64,000 nucleotides of DNA from Synechococcus sp. BO 8801. GTDB lineage: Bacteria > Cyanobacteriota > Cyanobacteriia > PCC-6307 > Cyanobiaceae. A program made the translations under genes and the position numbers. Positions 34,072 to 43,542 of this stretch are shown piece after piece. The DNA is taken from assembly GCF_002252675.1 (NCBI RefSeq), contig NZ_NQKY01000013.1, positions 1 through 64,000 of the forward strand, read 5' to 3'. Below the pieces are notes generated by a model, which had not been told where the DNA came from, did not search any database, and saw nothing but the letters and a program-made list of their open reading frames with translations. Position 1 is the first letter of the stretch; each line of letters opens with the position of its first letter.

Positions 34072-35094
34072 ATGGGCAGCACCGGCAGCGTCAGCGCCTG
34101 GGAAGAGGCTCTCCTCGTGGCGATGATCCAGTACCCCGTCCCCGTGATCAAAAGCCCCGCGGACATCCAGACCCAGGTGGATCAGATCTGCAAGGCGGTC
34201 GCCACCACCAAGGCCGGCTACCCCGATCTCGACCTGGTCGTGTTCCCTGAGTACTCCACCCAGGGACTGAACACCGCCATCTGGACCTACGACGAGATGC
34301 TGCTGCGCATCGACTCCCCCGAAATCGACCGCTTCCGCGAGGCCTGCCGGAACAACGACGTCTGGGGGGTCTTCTCGCTGATGGAGCAGAACGACGACCC
34401 CAGCCTGCCGCCCTTCAACACGGGCATCATCATCAATTCCCAGGGTGAGATTGCCCTGCACTACCGCAAACTGCAGCCCTGGGTGCCGATCGAACCCTGG
34501 TCGCCGGGCAACTACGGCATGCCGGTCTGCGAGGGCCCCAAGGGTTCCAGGCTGGCGGTCTGCATCTGCCATGACGGCATGTTCCCCGAACTGGCGCGGG
34601 AGGCCGCCTACAAGGGGGCCAATGTCTACATCCGCATCTCCGGCTATTCCACCCAGGTCAACGACCAGTGGATCTGGACCAACCGCACCAACGCCTGGCA
34701 GAACCTGATGTACACCATCTCGGTCAATCTGGCCGGGTATGACGGCGTCTTTTACTACTTCGGGGAAGGCACCGTCTGCAATTACGACGGCAACGTGCTG
34801 CAACAGGGCCACAGAAACCCGTGGGAGATCGTCACCGCCGAGCTGTTCCCCCGCCTGGTGGACAAGGCACGGGAGAACTGGGCTCTGGAGAACAACATCT
34901 TCAACCTGGGCTGCCGCGCCTATGTGGGCAAACCCGGTGGGGAGAAGGAGAACTACCTCACCTGGGTCAGGGATCTGGCCAACGGCTGCTACAAGCTCCC
35001 CTGGGACGAGAAGATCAGGATCCGGGACGGCTGGAAGTACTACCCGGAGGGCGTCAAGCTGGGGCCCATCAGCCAGGCCGGTCTGCCCGGCTGA
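34072..35094 (+). CDS. amiF: Formamidase
   Basis: A 340-residue member of the aliphatic amidase branch of the nitrilase superfamily. It matches Helicobacter AmiF closely: MGS.GS start, AIQFPVP-like [42 protein letters not shown] and [19 protein letters not shown]. With the ATG at 34072 the catalytic residues are Glu60, Lys133 and Cys166, the same numbers as in AmiF, which supports this start over ATGs at 34045 and 34051. The enzyme splits formamide into formate and ammonia and could supply nitrogen. It is divergent from the FAD enzyme and converges with prlC. The site just upstream suggests metal- or iron-responsive control. Confidence 0.93.
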   Translation: MGSTGSVSAWEEALLVAMIQYPVPVIKSPADIQTQVDQICKAVATTKAGYPDLDLVVFPEYSTQGLNTAIWTYDEMLLRIDSPEIDRFREACRNNDVWGVFSLMEQNDDPSLPPFNTGIIINSQGEIALHYRKLQPWVPIEPWSPGNYGMPVCEGPKGSRLAVCICHDGMFPELAREAAYKGANVYIRISGYSTQVNDQWIWTNRTNAWQNLMYTISVNLAGYDGVFYYFGEGTVCNYDGNVLQQGHRNPWEIVTAELFPRLVDKARENWALENNIFNLGCRAYVGKPGGEKENYLTWVRDLANGCYKLPWDEKIRIRDGWKYYPEGVKLGPISQAGLPG

Positions 35095-35125
35095 CGCGGC
35101 CCCGGTCGGCCATGGCGGAGGAGCC

Positions 35126-37237
35126 TCAGCCCCCTGCCGCCACCAGCCCCGAGTGCCGGATCAGGGCCTCCGGGCTGGGGGGCCGGCCCCGGAAGGTCTC
35201 GAACACCTCGCCGGGGTGGCGGCTGCCGCCGAGGCTGAGCACCGTCTCGCGGAAGCGGCGGCCGGTGGCCTGGATCGCCGCCTCGTTCTCCAGCCCCACC
35301 TCCTCGAAGGCGCTGAAGGCATCGGCGCTGAGCACCTCGGCCCACTTGTAGGAGTAGTAGCCGGCGGAATAGCCGCCGGCGAAGATGTGGCCGAAGGAGC
35401 AGAGGAAGGCGTCCTCCTCGATCGGCTCCAGCACCGTGGTGGTGACGGCGATCTCCCGGCGCAGCTGCTCCGGGGTCCGGCCGCACTCCGGCGTCCACTG
35501 GCTGTGGAGCCGCAGGTCGGTGAGGGCGAAGTGCACCTGGCGCAGGGTGGCGGCACCGCCCATGAAGGTGCGGGCGGCCTGGAGCTTGGCGAACTCCGCC
35601 TCCGGCAGCGGTTCGCCGCTCTGCCAGTGGCGGGCCATGCCCATCAGGGTGGCGTGGTCGTAGCACCAGTTCTCCATGAACTGGCTGGGCAGTTCCACCG
35701 CATCCCATTCCACGTTGTTGATGCCGGCCGCCTGGGGGCGCTCCACCGTCGTGAGCATGTGCTGGAGGCCATGGCCGAACTCGTGGAATAGGGTCTCCAC
35801 CTCCTCGAAGGTCATCAGGCTGGGGGTCTCACCCACCGGCGGGCTCTGGTTGCAGACCAGATAGGCCACGGGCAGCACGGGCGCACCGGCGGCGTCCACC
35901 GAGCGCACCAGGCATTCATCCATCCAGGCGCCGCCGCGCTTGCTGCCGGGGCGGCTGTAGGGATCCAGGTAGAAGGCCGCTAGGGGCTCGCCGCTGCCGG
36001 CGTCATCGACGCGGAAGAAGCGCACGTCCGGATGCCAGACGGGCGCCTCCCCATCGGCGGGGTGGATGCGGATGCCGAACAGGCGGTCGCAGAGCCCGAA
36101 CAGCCCATCGAGCACCCGGGGCAGGGGGAACCAGGGCCGCAGGGCCTCGCTGTCGAGATCGAAGGCCTCCTGGCGCCGCACCTCCGCCCAGAAACTGACA
36201 TCCCAGGGCTTGAGATCCGCCGCCTCGGCCGCCCCCTCGCGGGCCGCACAGGCGCGCAACGCCTCCAGTTCCTGGAGGGCCACCGGATAGGCGGCGGTGC
36301 GCAGGTCCTCCAGCAGGGCCTCCACGTCCGCCACCGAACCCGCCATCTTCGCGGCCAGGCTCACTTCGGCCCAGGACCCGTAGCCCAGGCGCTGGGCCTG
36401 CTCCCGCCGCAGGGTGAGGATCCGCTCGATCGCCGGCCAGTTGCCGTCGGTCTTGCCCGAAGCCCGGCTCACGTGGGCCTTGTAGGCGATCTCCCGCAGG
36501 TCGCGGCGACGGCTGTACTTCAGGAACGGGCCGAAGCGGGGCATGTCGAGCCCCAGCAGCCAGGGGCCCTCGGCCGCCGTGGCCTCGCCATCGCCGGCGT
36601 CGCGGGCGGCCTGGGCCAGCTGCTCCTTGAGGCTCTCGGGCAACCCCTCCACCTCGGCCGGATCGCTGAGCCGCAGGGTCCAGGCGTTGGTGGCATCGAG
36701 CACCCGGTTGCCGAACGCGGTGGCCAGCTCCGCCAGCTCCTGGCTGGCGGCGTTGAAGGCCTCCTGGGCCTCGCCCTCCAGGCCCACGCCCCGCAGCTCC
36801 ATGTCGCGCAGTTCCGCCGTCAGGATGCGCTCCTGGGTGGGATCGAGTCCGCCCTGGGCCTGGAGGCTGCGCAGCGCCTCGAACAGCACCCGGCTCTGGC
36901 CGGCCCGGTTGCCGAAGGCCACCACCGCCGCCTGCTGGCTGGCATGGGCCTCCCGCAGTTCCGGGCTGTTGCAGACGCCGTTGAGGTGGCTGACCACCCC
37001 CCAGCTCCAGCGCAGCCGCTCCCCGAGCCGGTGCAGGGGATCCATCACCTCCGCCCAGGCCAGGTTCCGGCCCGCCGCCGCCGCCGCCAGATCCGCCTCC
37101 AGCCGATCGAGCTCCGCCTGGAGCGTGCTCAGCAGCGCCGGGATGTGGGCCACCACCTGGTCGGGGGTGATGGCCTCGAAGCGGGGCAGGCCCTCGCCGG
37201 CCAGCAGGGCGGGGGGGCTCTGGAGGGTGGTGGTCAT
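35126..37237 (-). CDS. prlC: M3-family oligopeptidase A (PrlC-like)
   Basis: A 703-residue zinc metallopeptidase of family M3, which degrades short peptides, such as cleaved signal peptides, in the cytosol. The zinc motif HEFGHGLQHML (about residue 485) is complete, with the third ligand expected in the following helix, which here reads NNVEWDAVELPSQFMENWCYD, a close match to the family. The N-terminal helical region is intact (AELDRLEADLAAAAAGRN, LSHLNGVCNSPELREAH). No signal peptide. The start ATG at 37237 gives MTTTLQSPPALLAGEGLPRF. It converges on amiF, 31 bases away, and follows ndhD with about 60 bases between them on the same strand. Confidence 0.95.
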   Translation of the reverse strand: MTTTLQSPPALLAGEGLPRFEAITPDQVVAHIPALLSTLQAELDRLEADLAAAAAGRNLAWAEVMDPLHRLGERLRWSWGVVSHLNGVCNSPELREAHASQQAAVVAFGNRAGQSRVLFEALRSLQAQGGLDPTQERILTAELRDMELRGVGLEGEAQEAFNAASQELAELATAFGNRVLDATNAWTLRLSDPAEVEGLPESLKEQLAQAARDAGDGEATAAEGPWLLGLDMPRFGPFLKYSRRRDLREIAYKAHVSRASGKTDGNWPAIERILTLRREQAQRLGYGSWAEVSLAAKMAGSVADVEALLEDLRTAAYPVALQELEALRACAAREGAAEAADLKPWDVSFWAEVRRQEAFDLDSEALRPWFPLPRVLDGLFGLCDRLFGIRIHPADGEAPVWHPDVRFFRVDDAGSGEPLAAFYLDPYSRPGSKRGGAWMDECLVRSVDAAGAPVLPVAYLVCNQSPPVGETPSLMTFEEVETLFHEFGHGLQHMLTTVERPQAAGINNVEWDAVELPSQFMENWCYDHATLMGMARHWQSGEPLPEAEFAKLQAARTFMGGAATLRQVHFALTDLRLHSQWTPECGRTPEQLRREIAVTTTVLEPIEEDAFLCSFGHIFAGGYSAGYYSYKWAEVLSADAFSAFEEVGLENEAAIQATGRRFRETVLSLGGSRHPGEVFETFRGRPPSPEALIRHSGLVAAGG

Positions 37238-37298
37238 CGCCGGGCTGCCGCTTCGATGGAAGACCCCATTTCAGCCCACCCGGGCGCCGGACGGCGGC

Positions 37299-38894
37299 TC
37301 AGCCCAGGGCGGCCATCCGTCCCATGGCCACGGCGCCATGGCTGGCCAATTCGGCCGCCAGGCCGTTGGTGCTGGCTTCGTAGAGATCGATCGCCACCCG
37401 CGGCCAGAAGCCGATCACCAGGGTGGGCACCAGCAGGGTGAGACCGATCAGCAGCTCCCGGGGCTTCATGTCACCCACCACCGCCAGGGCCGGGATCCTT
37501 GGACCGAAGAACACCCGGCGGCAGAGGGACAGCAGATAGACCGGGGTGAGCACCAGGCCGATGGCGGCCAGCACGATGGTGATCACCCGGAAGCCGACCG
37601 TGAAGCCGTCGTAGGAGGTGACCCCGAGGAACACGGTGATCTCACTGATGAAGCCGCTCATCCCGGGCAGGGCCAGGGAGGCCATGGAGCTGGCCAGGAA
37701 GAAGGCGAAGGTGATCGGCAGCACCTTGGCCAGACCGCCCATGTTGGGGATCGAGAGGGTCTCGGTGCGCTCGTAGAAGACGCCGGTGACGAAGAACATC
37801 GCCGCGGCGATGAGCCCGTGGCTGATCATCTGCAGCATGGCGCCGCTCATCCCCAGGGCATCGACGGCGCCGATGCCCAGCAGCACGAAGCCCATGTGGC
37901 TGACGGAACTGCAGGCGATGCGGCGCTTGACGTTGTCCTGGGCGAAGGCGTTGAGGGCCCCGTAGATGATGTTGATGATCCCCAGAACGATCAGGGCCGG
38001 GGCCAGCCGCAGGTGCACCTCCGGCAGCATCTGGACGTTGAAACGCAGCAGGGCGTAGCCCCCCATCTTGAGCAGCACCCCCGCCAGCAGCATCGACACC
38101 GGCGCATTCGCCTCGCCGTGGGCATCGGGCAGCCAGGTGTGCAGCGGGAACATCGGCAGCTTGACCCCGAAACCGACCAGGAAGCCCAGGTAACAGAGCA
38201 GGCCGAAGGTTCCGCCGGGGGAACGGGCCGCCAGTTCGCTGAGGTTGAGGGTGAAGGTGTCGCCGGAGAGGGCCAGCGCCAGGCCGCTGATCAGGATCAG
38301 CAGGGAGGCGGTGGCCGTGTAGAGGATGAACTTGGTGGCGGCGTACTGGCGCTGCTTGCCGCCCCAGATGGCGATCAGCAGGTAGACGGGCACCAGCTCC
38401 AGTTCCCAGGCCAGGAAGAACAGCAGGAAGTCCTGGGAGAGGAACACCAGGCTCTGGGCCGTGGCCTGCACGAGAAGCAGGGCGAAGTAGAGGCGGGTCT
38501 TGAGGCGGATGTTCCAGCTGGCCGCCACCGAGAGCAGGGTGACCAGGCCGCTGAGCACCACCAGGGGGGCGGAGAGACCATCGGCGGCGAGGGACCATTC
38601 CAGGCCGAGGGCCGGCACCCAGGCCACGCGCTCCACCAGCTGCAGGCCGCCGAGGCTGGCGTCGTAATGGCGGGCGAAGACCCAGAGAATCAGGGCCAGA
38701 TCCACGCCGAGCACCCCCAGGGCCAGGGTGCGGGGAAGGCGGGGGTCGCTGCCGTCACCGGGCAGCAGGGGCATCACCAGGGCGGCGGTGGCGGGCAGCA
38801 GCACGATCAGGCTGAGCCACGGAAAACCCGCCTCGGTGAGTCCGGAAGGTAGGGAAGAGGACGCGAGCGAAAGAGGCAGGCTGGCGTCCATCAC
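37299..38894 (-). CDS. ndhD: NDH-1 subunit 4 (NdhD, proton-pumping NADH/plastoquinone oxidoreductase)
   Basis: A 531-residue membrane subunit of the photosynthetic NDH-1 complex, homologous to NuoM, with about 14 hydrophobic helices. The conserved charged points are [26 protein letters not shown] (Glu and Lys of helix 5-7), [30 protein letters not shown] and [12 protein letters not shown]. It works in cyclic electron flow and respiration; other NDH genes are elsewhere. Two adjacent ATGs at the start make MMDASL; the second is equally possible. thrB follows upstream about 90 bases away on the same strand. Confidence 0.95.
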   Translation of the reverse strand: MMDASLPLSLASSSLPSGLTEAGFPWLSLIVLLPATAALVMPLLPGDGSDPRLPRTLALGVLGVDLALILWVFARHYDASLGGLQLVERVAWVPALGLEWSLAADGLSAPLVVLSGLVTLLSVAASWNIRLKTRLYFALLLVQATAQSLVFLSQDFLLFFLAWELELVPVYLLIAIWGGKQRQYAATKFILYTATASLLILISGLALALSGDTFTLNLSELAARSPGGTFGLLCYLGFLVGFGVKLPMFPLHTWLPDAHGEANAPVSMLLAGVLLKMGGYALLRFNVQMLPEVHLRLAPALIVLGIINIIYGALNAFAQDNVKRRIACSSVSHMGFVLLGIGAVDALGMSGAMLQMISHGLIAAAMFFVTGVFYERTETLSIPNMGGLAKVLPITFAFFLASSMASLALPGMSGFISEITVFLGVTSYDGFTVGFRVITIVLAAIGLVLTPVYLLSLCRRVFFGPRIPALAVVGDMKPRELLIGLTLLVPTLVIGFWPRVAIDLYEASTNGLAAELASHGAVAMGRMAALG

Positions 38895-38984
38895 TGTGGG
38901 GTGCTCCAGGCAGGAAGTATGACGGCAGACGCTGCCGCTTCGGGACGATGTCCCCGGGCGGCAGAGCCTATCAACTGGGTAGTT

Positions 38985-39965
38985 CTACTCACCGAGAACG
39001 GTCTGTGGGTGGCTCCCCTCCGGCAGGGTGGCCCAGGTGCTGCCGCCCTCCTGGAGTCCCAGCACGGCGCTGTGGCTGCTCACCCCTTCCCCCAGCCAGG
39101 CGTGGGTCATGGCCTCCCCCACCGCCGCCGCCCGCTCCTCCGGGGCCAGGGCCAGCAGACTGGGCCCGGCGCCGCTGATCACGCAGCCCCAGGCCCCGGC
39201 CTCCATGGCGGCCTCCCGCACGGCCCTCCCCCCCTGGATCAGTCCCCAGCGGTAGGGCTCGTGGATGCGGTCGTGCATGCCATCGGCGATCAGATCGCCG
39301 TTGCCCGTGCGCAGCCCCTGCAGCAGCAGGGTGAGGGCCCCCAGGTTCATCACGGCGTCGCTGATCGGGATGCTGCGCGGCATGGCGCGGCGCGCCTCGC
39401 TCGTGCTCAGCCGGATGGTGGGGATGGCCACCACGGCCTTCACGGCCGGGTTCCACTCGCAGCGCACCACCCGCCAGCGGTGGGAGGCGGCCCGCGCCGT
39501 CAGGCACAGCCCGCCGAGCAGGGAGGGAACCACGTTGTCGGGATGGCCCTCGATGTCGATGGCCAGTTCCAGCAGCTTCTCGCGGCTGAGGGGCTCCCCC
39601 ACCAGGGCATTGGCGCCGATCAGGCCCGCCACGATGGCGGTGGCGCTGCTGCCCAGACCCCGGGCGGGGGGCACCGCCAGCTGCACCCGCGCCTCCAGGG
39701 CCACCGCCTCCACCCCCACCTCGCGCCAGACCCGCTGGGCCGAGCGGTAGACGAGGTTGTCGGGGCCGCCGCGCAGGTGGGCCCCCTCGGGACCCTCAAT
39801 GATCAGCTCGAACCGCTCACCACCCCCCTCGATCACCCGCAGCTCGAAGCGGTTGCCGAGATCCAGGGCGGCGCCGAGGCAATCGAAACCCGGGCCGATG
39901 TTGGCGGTGGTGGCGGGTACCGCCACCACCACCCCCTGGCCGATCTGGGGCCGGACCATAAACAA
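38985..39965 (-). CDS. thrB: Homoserine kinase
   Basis: A 326-residue GHMP kinase that phosphorylates homoserine in threonine synthesis. The N-terminal VAVPATTANIGPGFDCLGAALDLGN, the ATP loop VPPARGLGSSATAIVAGL and the C-terminal GCVISGAGPSLLAL are classic motifs, and IEGHPDNVVPSLLGGL is also conserved. Full length. It is on the same strand as glk and thrS upstream, with a 30-base gap to glk, so threonine synthesis and threonyl-tRNA synthesis are in one gene cluster. The start could be ATG at 39965 or the second Met. Confidence 0.96.
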   Translation of the reverse strand: MFMVRPQIGQGVVVAVPATTANIGPGFDCLGAALDLGNRFELRVIEGGGERFELIIEGPEGAHLRGGPDNLVYRSAQRVWREVGVEAVALEARVQLAVPPARGLGSSATAIVAGLIGANALVGEPLSREKLLELAIDIEGHPDNVVPSLLGGLCLTARAASHRWRVVRCEWNPAVKAVVAIPTIRLSTSEARRAMPRSIPISDAVMNLGALTLLLQGLRTGNGDLIADGMHDRIHEPYRWGLIQGGRAVREAAMEAGAWGCVISGAGPSLLALAPEERAAAVGEAMTHAWLGEGVSSHSAVLGLQEGGSTWATLPEGSHPQTVLGE

Positions 39966-39995
39966 CCTGTCGTTGGGCTCAGTGTTGCAGCCGAC

Positions 39996-41027
39996 TCAGC
40001 CCAGCAGCATCCGGGCCCGGCAGGCGGCGCTGAAGGTGCCGACCCCAGGATCCACCACGGCGGTGATGGGCATCGGCTCCAGGGTGGAGCGCAGCCGGCC
40101 CTTGTTCAGAAACGGGCCCTGGAAGGCTTCGGAGCGCAAGCCGTCCAGCAGCTTGGCGGCCGTGCCCCCCGCCAGCCAGAGTCCGCCGCGGCTCAGACAG
40201 GCCAGGGCGAGATCGCCGCAGACACTGCCATAGGCACCCAGCCAGAGCTCCAGGGCCCGAGCCGCCAGGGGATCCCTGGCGGCGGCGGCGAGGGCCACCG
40301 CCGCCGGCAGGTCGGCCCGGTCCGGCCCATCGCCGGCCTCGCTCCAGAGCCGGGCAGGGCCGCTGAGGGGGTGGTCGCCGCCGGGGTGGTGCCGGTCGAG
40401 CAGCCAGCGGGCCACGTGCCCCAGACCGGTGCCGCTCACCACCCGCTCGATCGAGATCCGCTCCAGGGCCAGATCGGCCCTGAGCCACTGCTTCAGGTCC
40501 CATTCCGCCGCGGAACGGGGGGCGAACTCCCCGTGGGCCGCTTCGCTGGGGATGGCCCGCAGGCCCGCGGCGGTGGGCAGGCCCATGGCCACCCCCAGGC
40601 CGGTGCCGGCCCCCAGCACCAGCAGAGGCGCCTGGGGATCCCGCTGGCCCTCGCGCACGGGAGCCGTCTGGGCCGCATCGAGATGGGGCAGGCCGTAGAT
40701 CAGCACGGCGAAATCGTTGACCAGCTCCACCAGCGGCAGCCCGCAGCTGCGGGCCAGGCCGGCGCTGTCGAGCACCCAGGGAAGGTTGGTGAGCCGGGCC
40801 CGCCCCCCCTCCACCGGACCGGCCACCGCGAAGCAGGCGGCGGCCGGAACACCGCCGGCCACCGGCCCGGCGACGGCCAGGAAGTGGCGCACCATCGGGG
40901 CCAGGTCCTGCCAGTCCGCCGAGGCGAACCGCTCCTCCAGCACCAGCTCGGGCCGCTCCCCACCTGGCCGCCAGAGGCTGAGCAGGGTCTTGGTGCCACC
41001 GATGTCGCCCGCCAGCAGGAGGCTCAT
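39996..41027 (-). CDS. glk: Glucokinase
   Basis: A 343-residue ATP-dependent glucokinase of the Glk family. It starts with LLLAGDIGGTKTLLSLWRPG (phosphate 1 motif), then VELVNDFAVLIYGLPH with the catalytic Asp, LLVLGAGTGLGVAMGLP and IPSEAAHGEFAPRS. It provides glucose-6-phosphate for glycogen, the pentose phosphate pathway and glycolysis. It overlaps thrS by four bases (41024-41027), which suggests coupled translation even though the metabolic link is loose. The C-terminal AACRARMLLG is short and not conserved. Confidence 0.95.
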   Translation of the reverse strand: MSLLLAGDIGGTKTLLSLWRPGGERPELVLEERFASADWQDLAPMVRHFLAVAGPVAGGVPAAACFAVAGPVEGGRARLTNLPWVLDSAGLARSCGLPLVELVNDFAVLIYGLPHLDAAQTAPVREGQRDPQAPLLVLGAGTGLGVAMGLPTAAGLRAIPSEAAHGEFAPRSAAEWDLKQWLRADLALERISIERVVSGTGLGHVARWLLDRHHPGGDHPLSGPARLWSEAGDGPDRADLPAAVALAAAARDPLAARALELWLGAYGSVCGDLALACLSRGGLWLAGGTAAKLLDGLRSEAFQGPFLNKGRLRSTLEPMPITAVVDPGVGTFSAACRARMLLG

Positions 41028-42871
41028 GCCAGGGCCAGGGTGGCCAGCCGGCCAGCGTTGGCCGTGGCGGCGGCGGCCACCAGGGCGTCCGCGGCCACGC
41101 TGCCCAGATCCCCCTGGCGGCGGCTGCGCAGGCTGACCGTGCGGGTTTCGGCTTCCCGGGCACCGATCACCCCCAGCACCGGGATCTTCATCTGCTCGCC
41201 GTTGCGGATCAGCTTGCCGAGCCGATCCCCGCTGTGGTCGATGCCGGCGCGGATGCCGGAGGCCGCCAGCAGGCCCCGGAGTTCTTCGGCCCAGGGGAGG
41301 GCCTCATCGGTGACGGGCAGCAGCCGCACCTGCTCGGGGGCGAGCCAGAAGGGGAAATCGCCGGCGTAGTTCTCCACCATCACGCCGAAGAAGCGCTCCA
41401 GGGAGCCGAAGATGGCGCGGTGGATCATGATCGGCCGGCAGCGGCTGCCGTCGGCGGCCACGTAGTTCAGATCGAAGCGTTCCGGCAGGTTGAAATCGAG
41501 CTGGATCGTGGAGCACTGCCACAGCCGGCCGATCGCATCCTCGATCTTGAGGTCGATCTTCGGCCCGTAGAAGGCGCCGCCCCCCTCGTCCACCTTGTAG
41601 GCCCAGCCCTTGCGCTCCAGGGCCTCCACCAGGCCGGCGGTGGCGAGCTCCCACACCGCGTCCTCGCCGATCGACTTCTCGGGGCGGGTGGAGAGATGGA
41701 TCTCGTAACTGCGGAAATCGAAGGTGGAGAGGATGCGCTCGGTGAGGTTGAGCACCCGCAGGATCTCATCGGAGATCTGCTCCGGCAGGCAGAAGACGTG
41801 GGCGTCGTCCTGGGTGAAGCCGCGCACCCGCATCAGCCCGTGCATCACCCCGGGCCGCTCGTAGCGGTAGACGGTGCCGAGCTCGGCCCAGCGGATCGGC
41901 AGCTCCCGGTAGGAGCGCAGCCGGCTGGCGAAGGTGAGCACGTGGAACGGGCAGTTCATCGGCTTGAGCTGGTACTGCCGCTCGTCCACCGCCATGGGCC
42001 CGAACATGCTCTCGCTGTAGAAGTCGAGGTGGCCCGAGGTCTTCCAGAGGCTCAGGTCGGCCACGTGGGGGGTGTAGAGGAGCTCGTAGCCGTCCTCGAA
42101 GTGGGCCGCGCGCCAGAAGTCCTCGATCAGCAGCCGCATGCGGGCACCGCGGGGGTGCCAGAACACCAGACCGGCGCCGGCCTCCTCCTCGATCGAGAAC
42201 AGGTCCAGGTCGGTGCCCAGCCGTCGGTGGTCACGGCGCAGGGCCTCCTCCTTGCGCCGCTTGTGCTCCGCCAGCTGCTCGGGCGTTTCCCAGGCGGTGC
42301 CGTAGATGCGCTGCAGCTGGGCGCGCTTCTCATCACCCCGCCAGTAGGCCCCGGCCACGCTTTCGAGGGCGAAGGCCTTGGGGTTGAGCTCGCCGGTGTT
42401 GGCCACATGGGGACCGGCGCAGAGGTCCCACCACTGGTCGCCCAGGGTGTAGAGGGTGATCGGCTCGCTGAGCCCCTCCAGGATCTCCAGCTTGTAGGGC
42501 TCGTTCTGGGCCCGGATCCGCCGCTCCGCCTCCTCGCGGCTGACTTCGATGCGCTCCAGGGGAAGCTTGCGGGCAATGATCTTGCCCATCTCCTTCTGGA
42601 TGGCCTTGAGATCAGCCTCGGTGAAGGGGTCCGGGTTGTCGAAGTCGTAGTAGAAGCCGCTCTCGGTCCAGGGACCGATGGTGACCTGGGCCCCTGGGAA
42701 GAGCTTCTGCACCGCCATGGCGAGCACGTGGCTCATCGAATGGCGGATGCGCAGCAGCTGGGGGCTTTCGCTCGTCTTCGGCAGCACGATGGCGGCAGCC
42801 TCGGTGGCGACACCACTGGAGGCGGCGGGGCTGGAGGCCGGTGGCACCGGTGAAGGGGGCGCGGACGTCAT
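41024..42871 (-). CDS. thrS: Threonyl-tRNA synthetase
   Basis: A 615-residue class-II synthetase. After about 35 variable residues, the editing domain holds HSMSHVLAMAVQKLFPG with HxxxH-like residues. Then come the class-II motifs RGARMRLLIEDFWR, PMNCPFHVLTF (zinc Cys), RYERPGVMHGLMRVRGFTQDDAHVFC (zinc His and motif 2) and GSLERFFGVMVENYAGDFPFWLAPEQVRL (motif 3), followed by the anticodon-binding domain. The N-terminal TGS domain of longer ThrRS is missing, as in some other cyanobacterial and short-form enzymes. It leads the run thrS-glk-thrB. Confidence 0.96.
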   Translation of the reverse strand: MTSAPPSPVPPASSPAASSGVATEAAAIVLPKTSESPQLLRIRHSMSHVLAMAVQKLFPGAQVTIGPWTESGFYYDFDNPDPFTEADLKAIQKEMGKIIARKLPLERIEVSREEAERRIRAQNEPYKLEILEGLSEPITLYTLGDQWWDLCAGPHVANTGELNPKAFALESVAGAYWRGDEKRAQLQRIYGTAWETPEQLAEHKRRKEEALRRDHRRLGTDLDLFSIEEEAGAGLVFWHPRGARMRLLIEDFWRAAHFEDGYELLYTPHVADLSLWKTSGHLDFYSESMFGPMAVDERQYQLKPMNCPFHVLTFASRLRSYRELPIRWAELGTVYRYERPGVMHGLMRVRGFTQDDAHVFCLPEQISDEILRVLNLTERILSTFDFRSYEIHLSTRPEKSIGEDAVWELATAGLVEALERKGWAYKVDEGGGAFYGPKIDLKIEDAIGRLWQCSTIQLDFNLPERFDLNYVAADGSRCRPIMIHRAIFGSLERFFGVMVENYAGDFPFWLAPEQVRLLPVTDEALPWAEELRGLLAASGIRAGIDHSGDRLGKLIRNGEQMKIPVLGVIGAREAETRTVSLRSRRQGDLGSVAADALVAAAATANAGRLATLALA

Positions 42872-43002
42872 GGAGGCAACCTGTTGAAGGCATGGTATCC
42901 AGGCCCACCGATGGCCCCCCGGCCAGCGCCGGTACCGGGGGTCGGTACCGGGGGCCGGTGCGACCGTCGATCGGCCCTAAGTTGGAGGGGCTGAGCACTC
43001 TG

Positions 43003-43536
43003 ATGGCCGCCCGACCCACGCCAGGACCCGTCCAGAGCGCAGTGCAGCGGCCAGCTCCCGTTGTCCCGGAGGGATCGGGGCTGAACCGGGCGGCCGAACG
43101 GCGCAGCGTCGCCCTCAGCTACCTGCTGTGGTGCACCTGCCTGGTGGGGCTGTGCGGCCTGCCGCGCTTCTACAACCGCAAGCCCCTGAGCGGCACCCTC
43201 TGGCTGCTCACCTTCGGCCTCTGCGGCATCGGCCAGCTGCTGGATCTGGTGCTGCTGCCCGACATGGTGCGCCAGGCCAACCAGTCGCTGCTGCTGGAGG
43301 AGGCCCTGGCGGGCCGCGAGACGGCGTCCTACCCGCCGATCGAACGCCAGCTGCTCCAGCTCGCCCGCCGCACCGGCAAGGCCGGCTTCACCCTCAACGA
43401 CGCCCTGCTGGAGCTCCAGCTGCCCCCCCAGGCCAACAGCAGTGTGGTCAGCGCCGAGATCGAGCGGCTGCTGCTCAACCACCTGCTGGACGTGGGCAAC
43501 GACGAACGGGGCCGGGTGGTCTACCGGGAACCGTGA
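43003..43536 (+). CDS. TM2-domain membrane protein
   Basis: A 177-residue protein. A soluble N-terminus of about 30 residues leads to the TM2 unit VALSYLLWCTCLVGLCGLPRFYNRKPLSGTLWLLTFGLCGIGQLLDLVLLPDMV, that is, two short helices joined by a loop with the family's (G)xxRFY.gk motif. The C-terminal 80 residues (ERQLLQLARRTGKAGFTLNDALLELQLP) look like a small helical or winged domain outside the membrane. Role unknown. The start ATG at 43003 follows the divergent thrS promoter gap. It ends six bases from the convergent lysozyme gene. Confidence 0.8.
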   Translation: MAARPTPGPVQSAVQRPAPVVPEGSGLNRAAERRSVALSYLLWCTCLVGLCGLPRFYNRKPLSGTLWLLTFGLCGIGQLLDLVLLPDMVRQANQSLLLEEALAGRETASYPPIERQLLQLARRTGKAGFTLNDALLELQLPPQANSSVVSAEIERLLLNHLLDVGNDERGRVVYREP

Positions 43537-43542
43537 GGCCGA

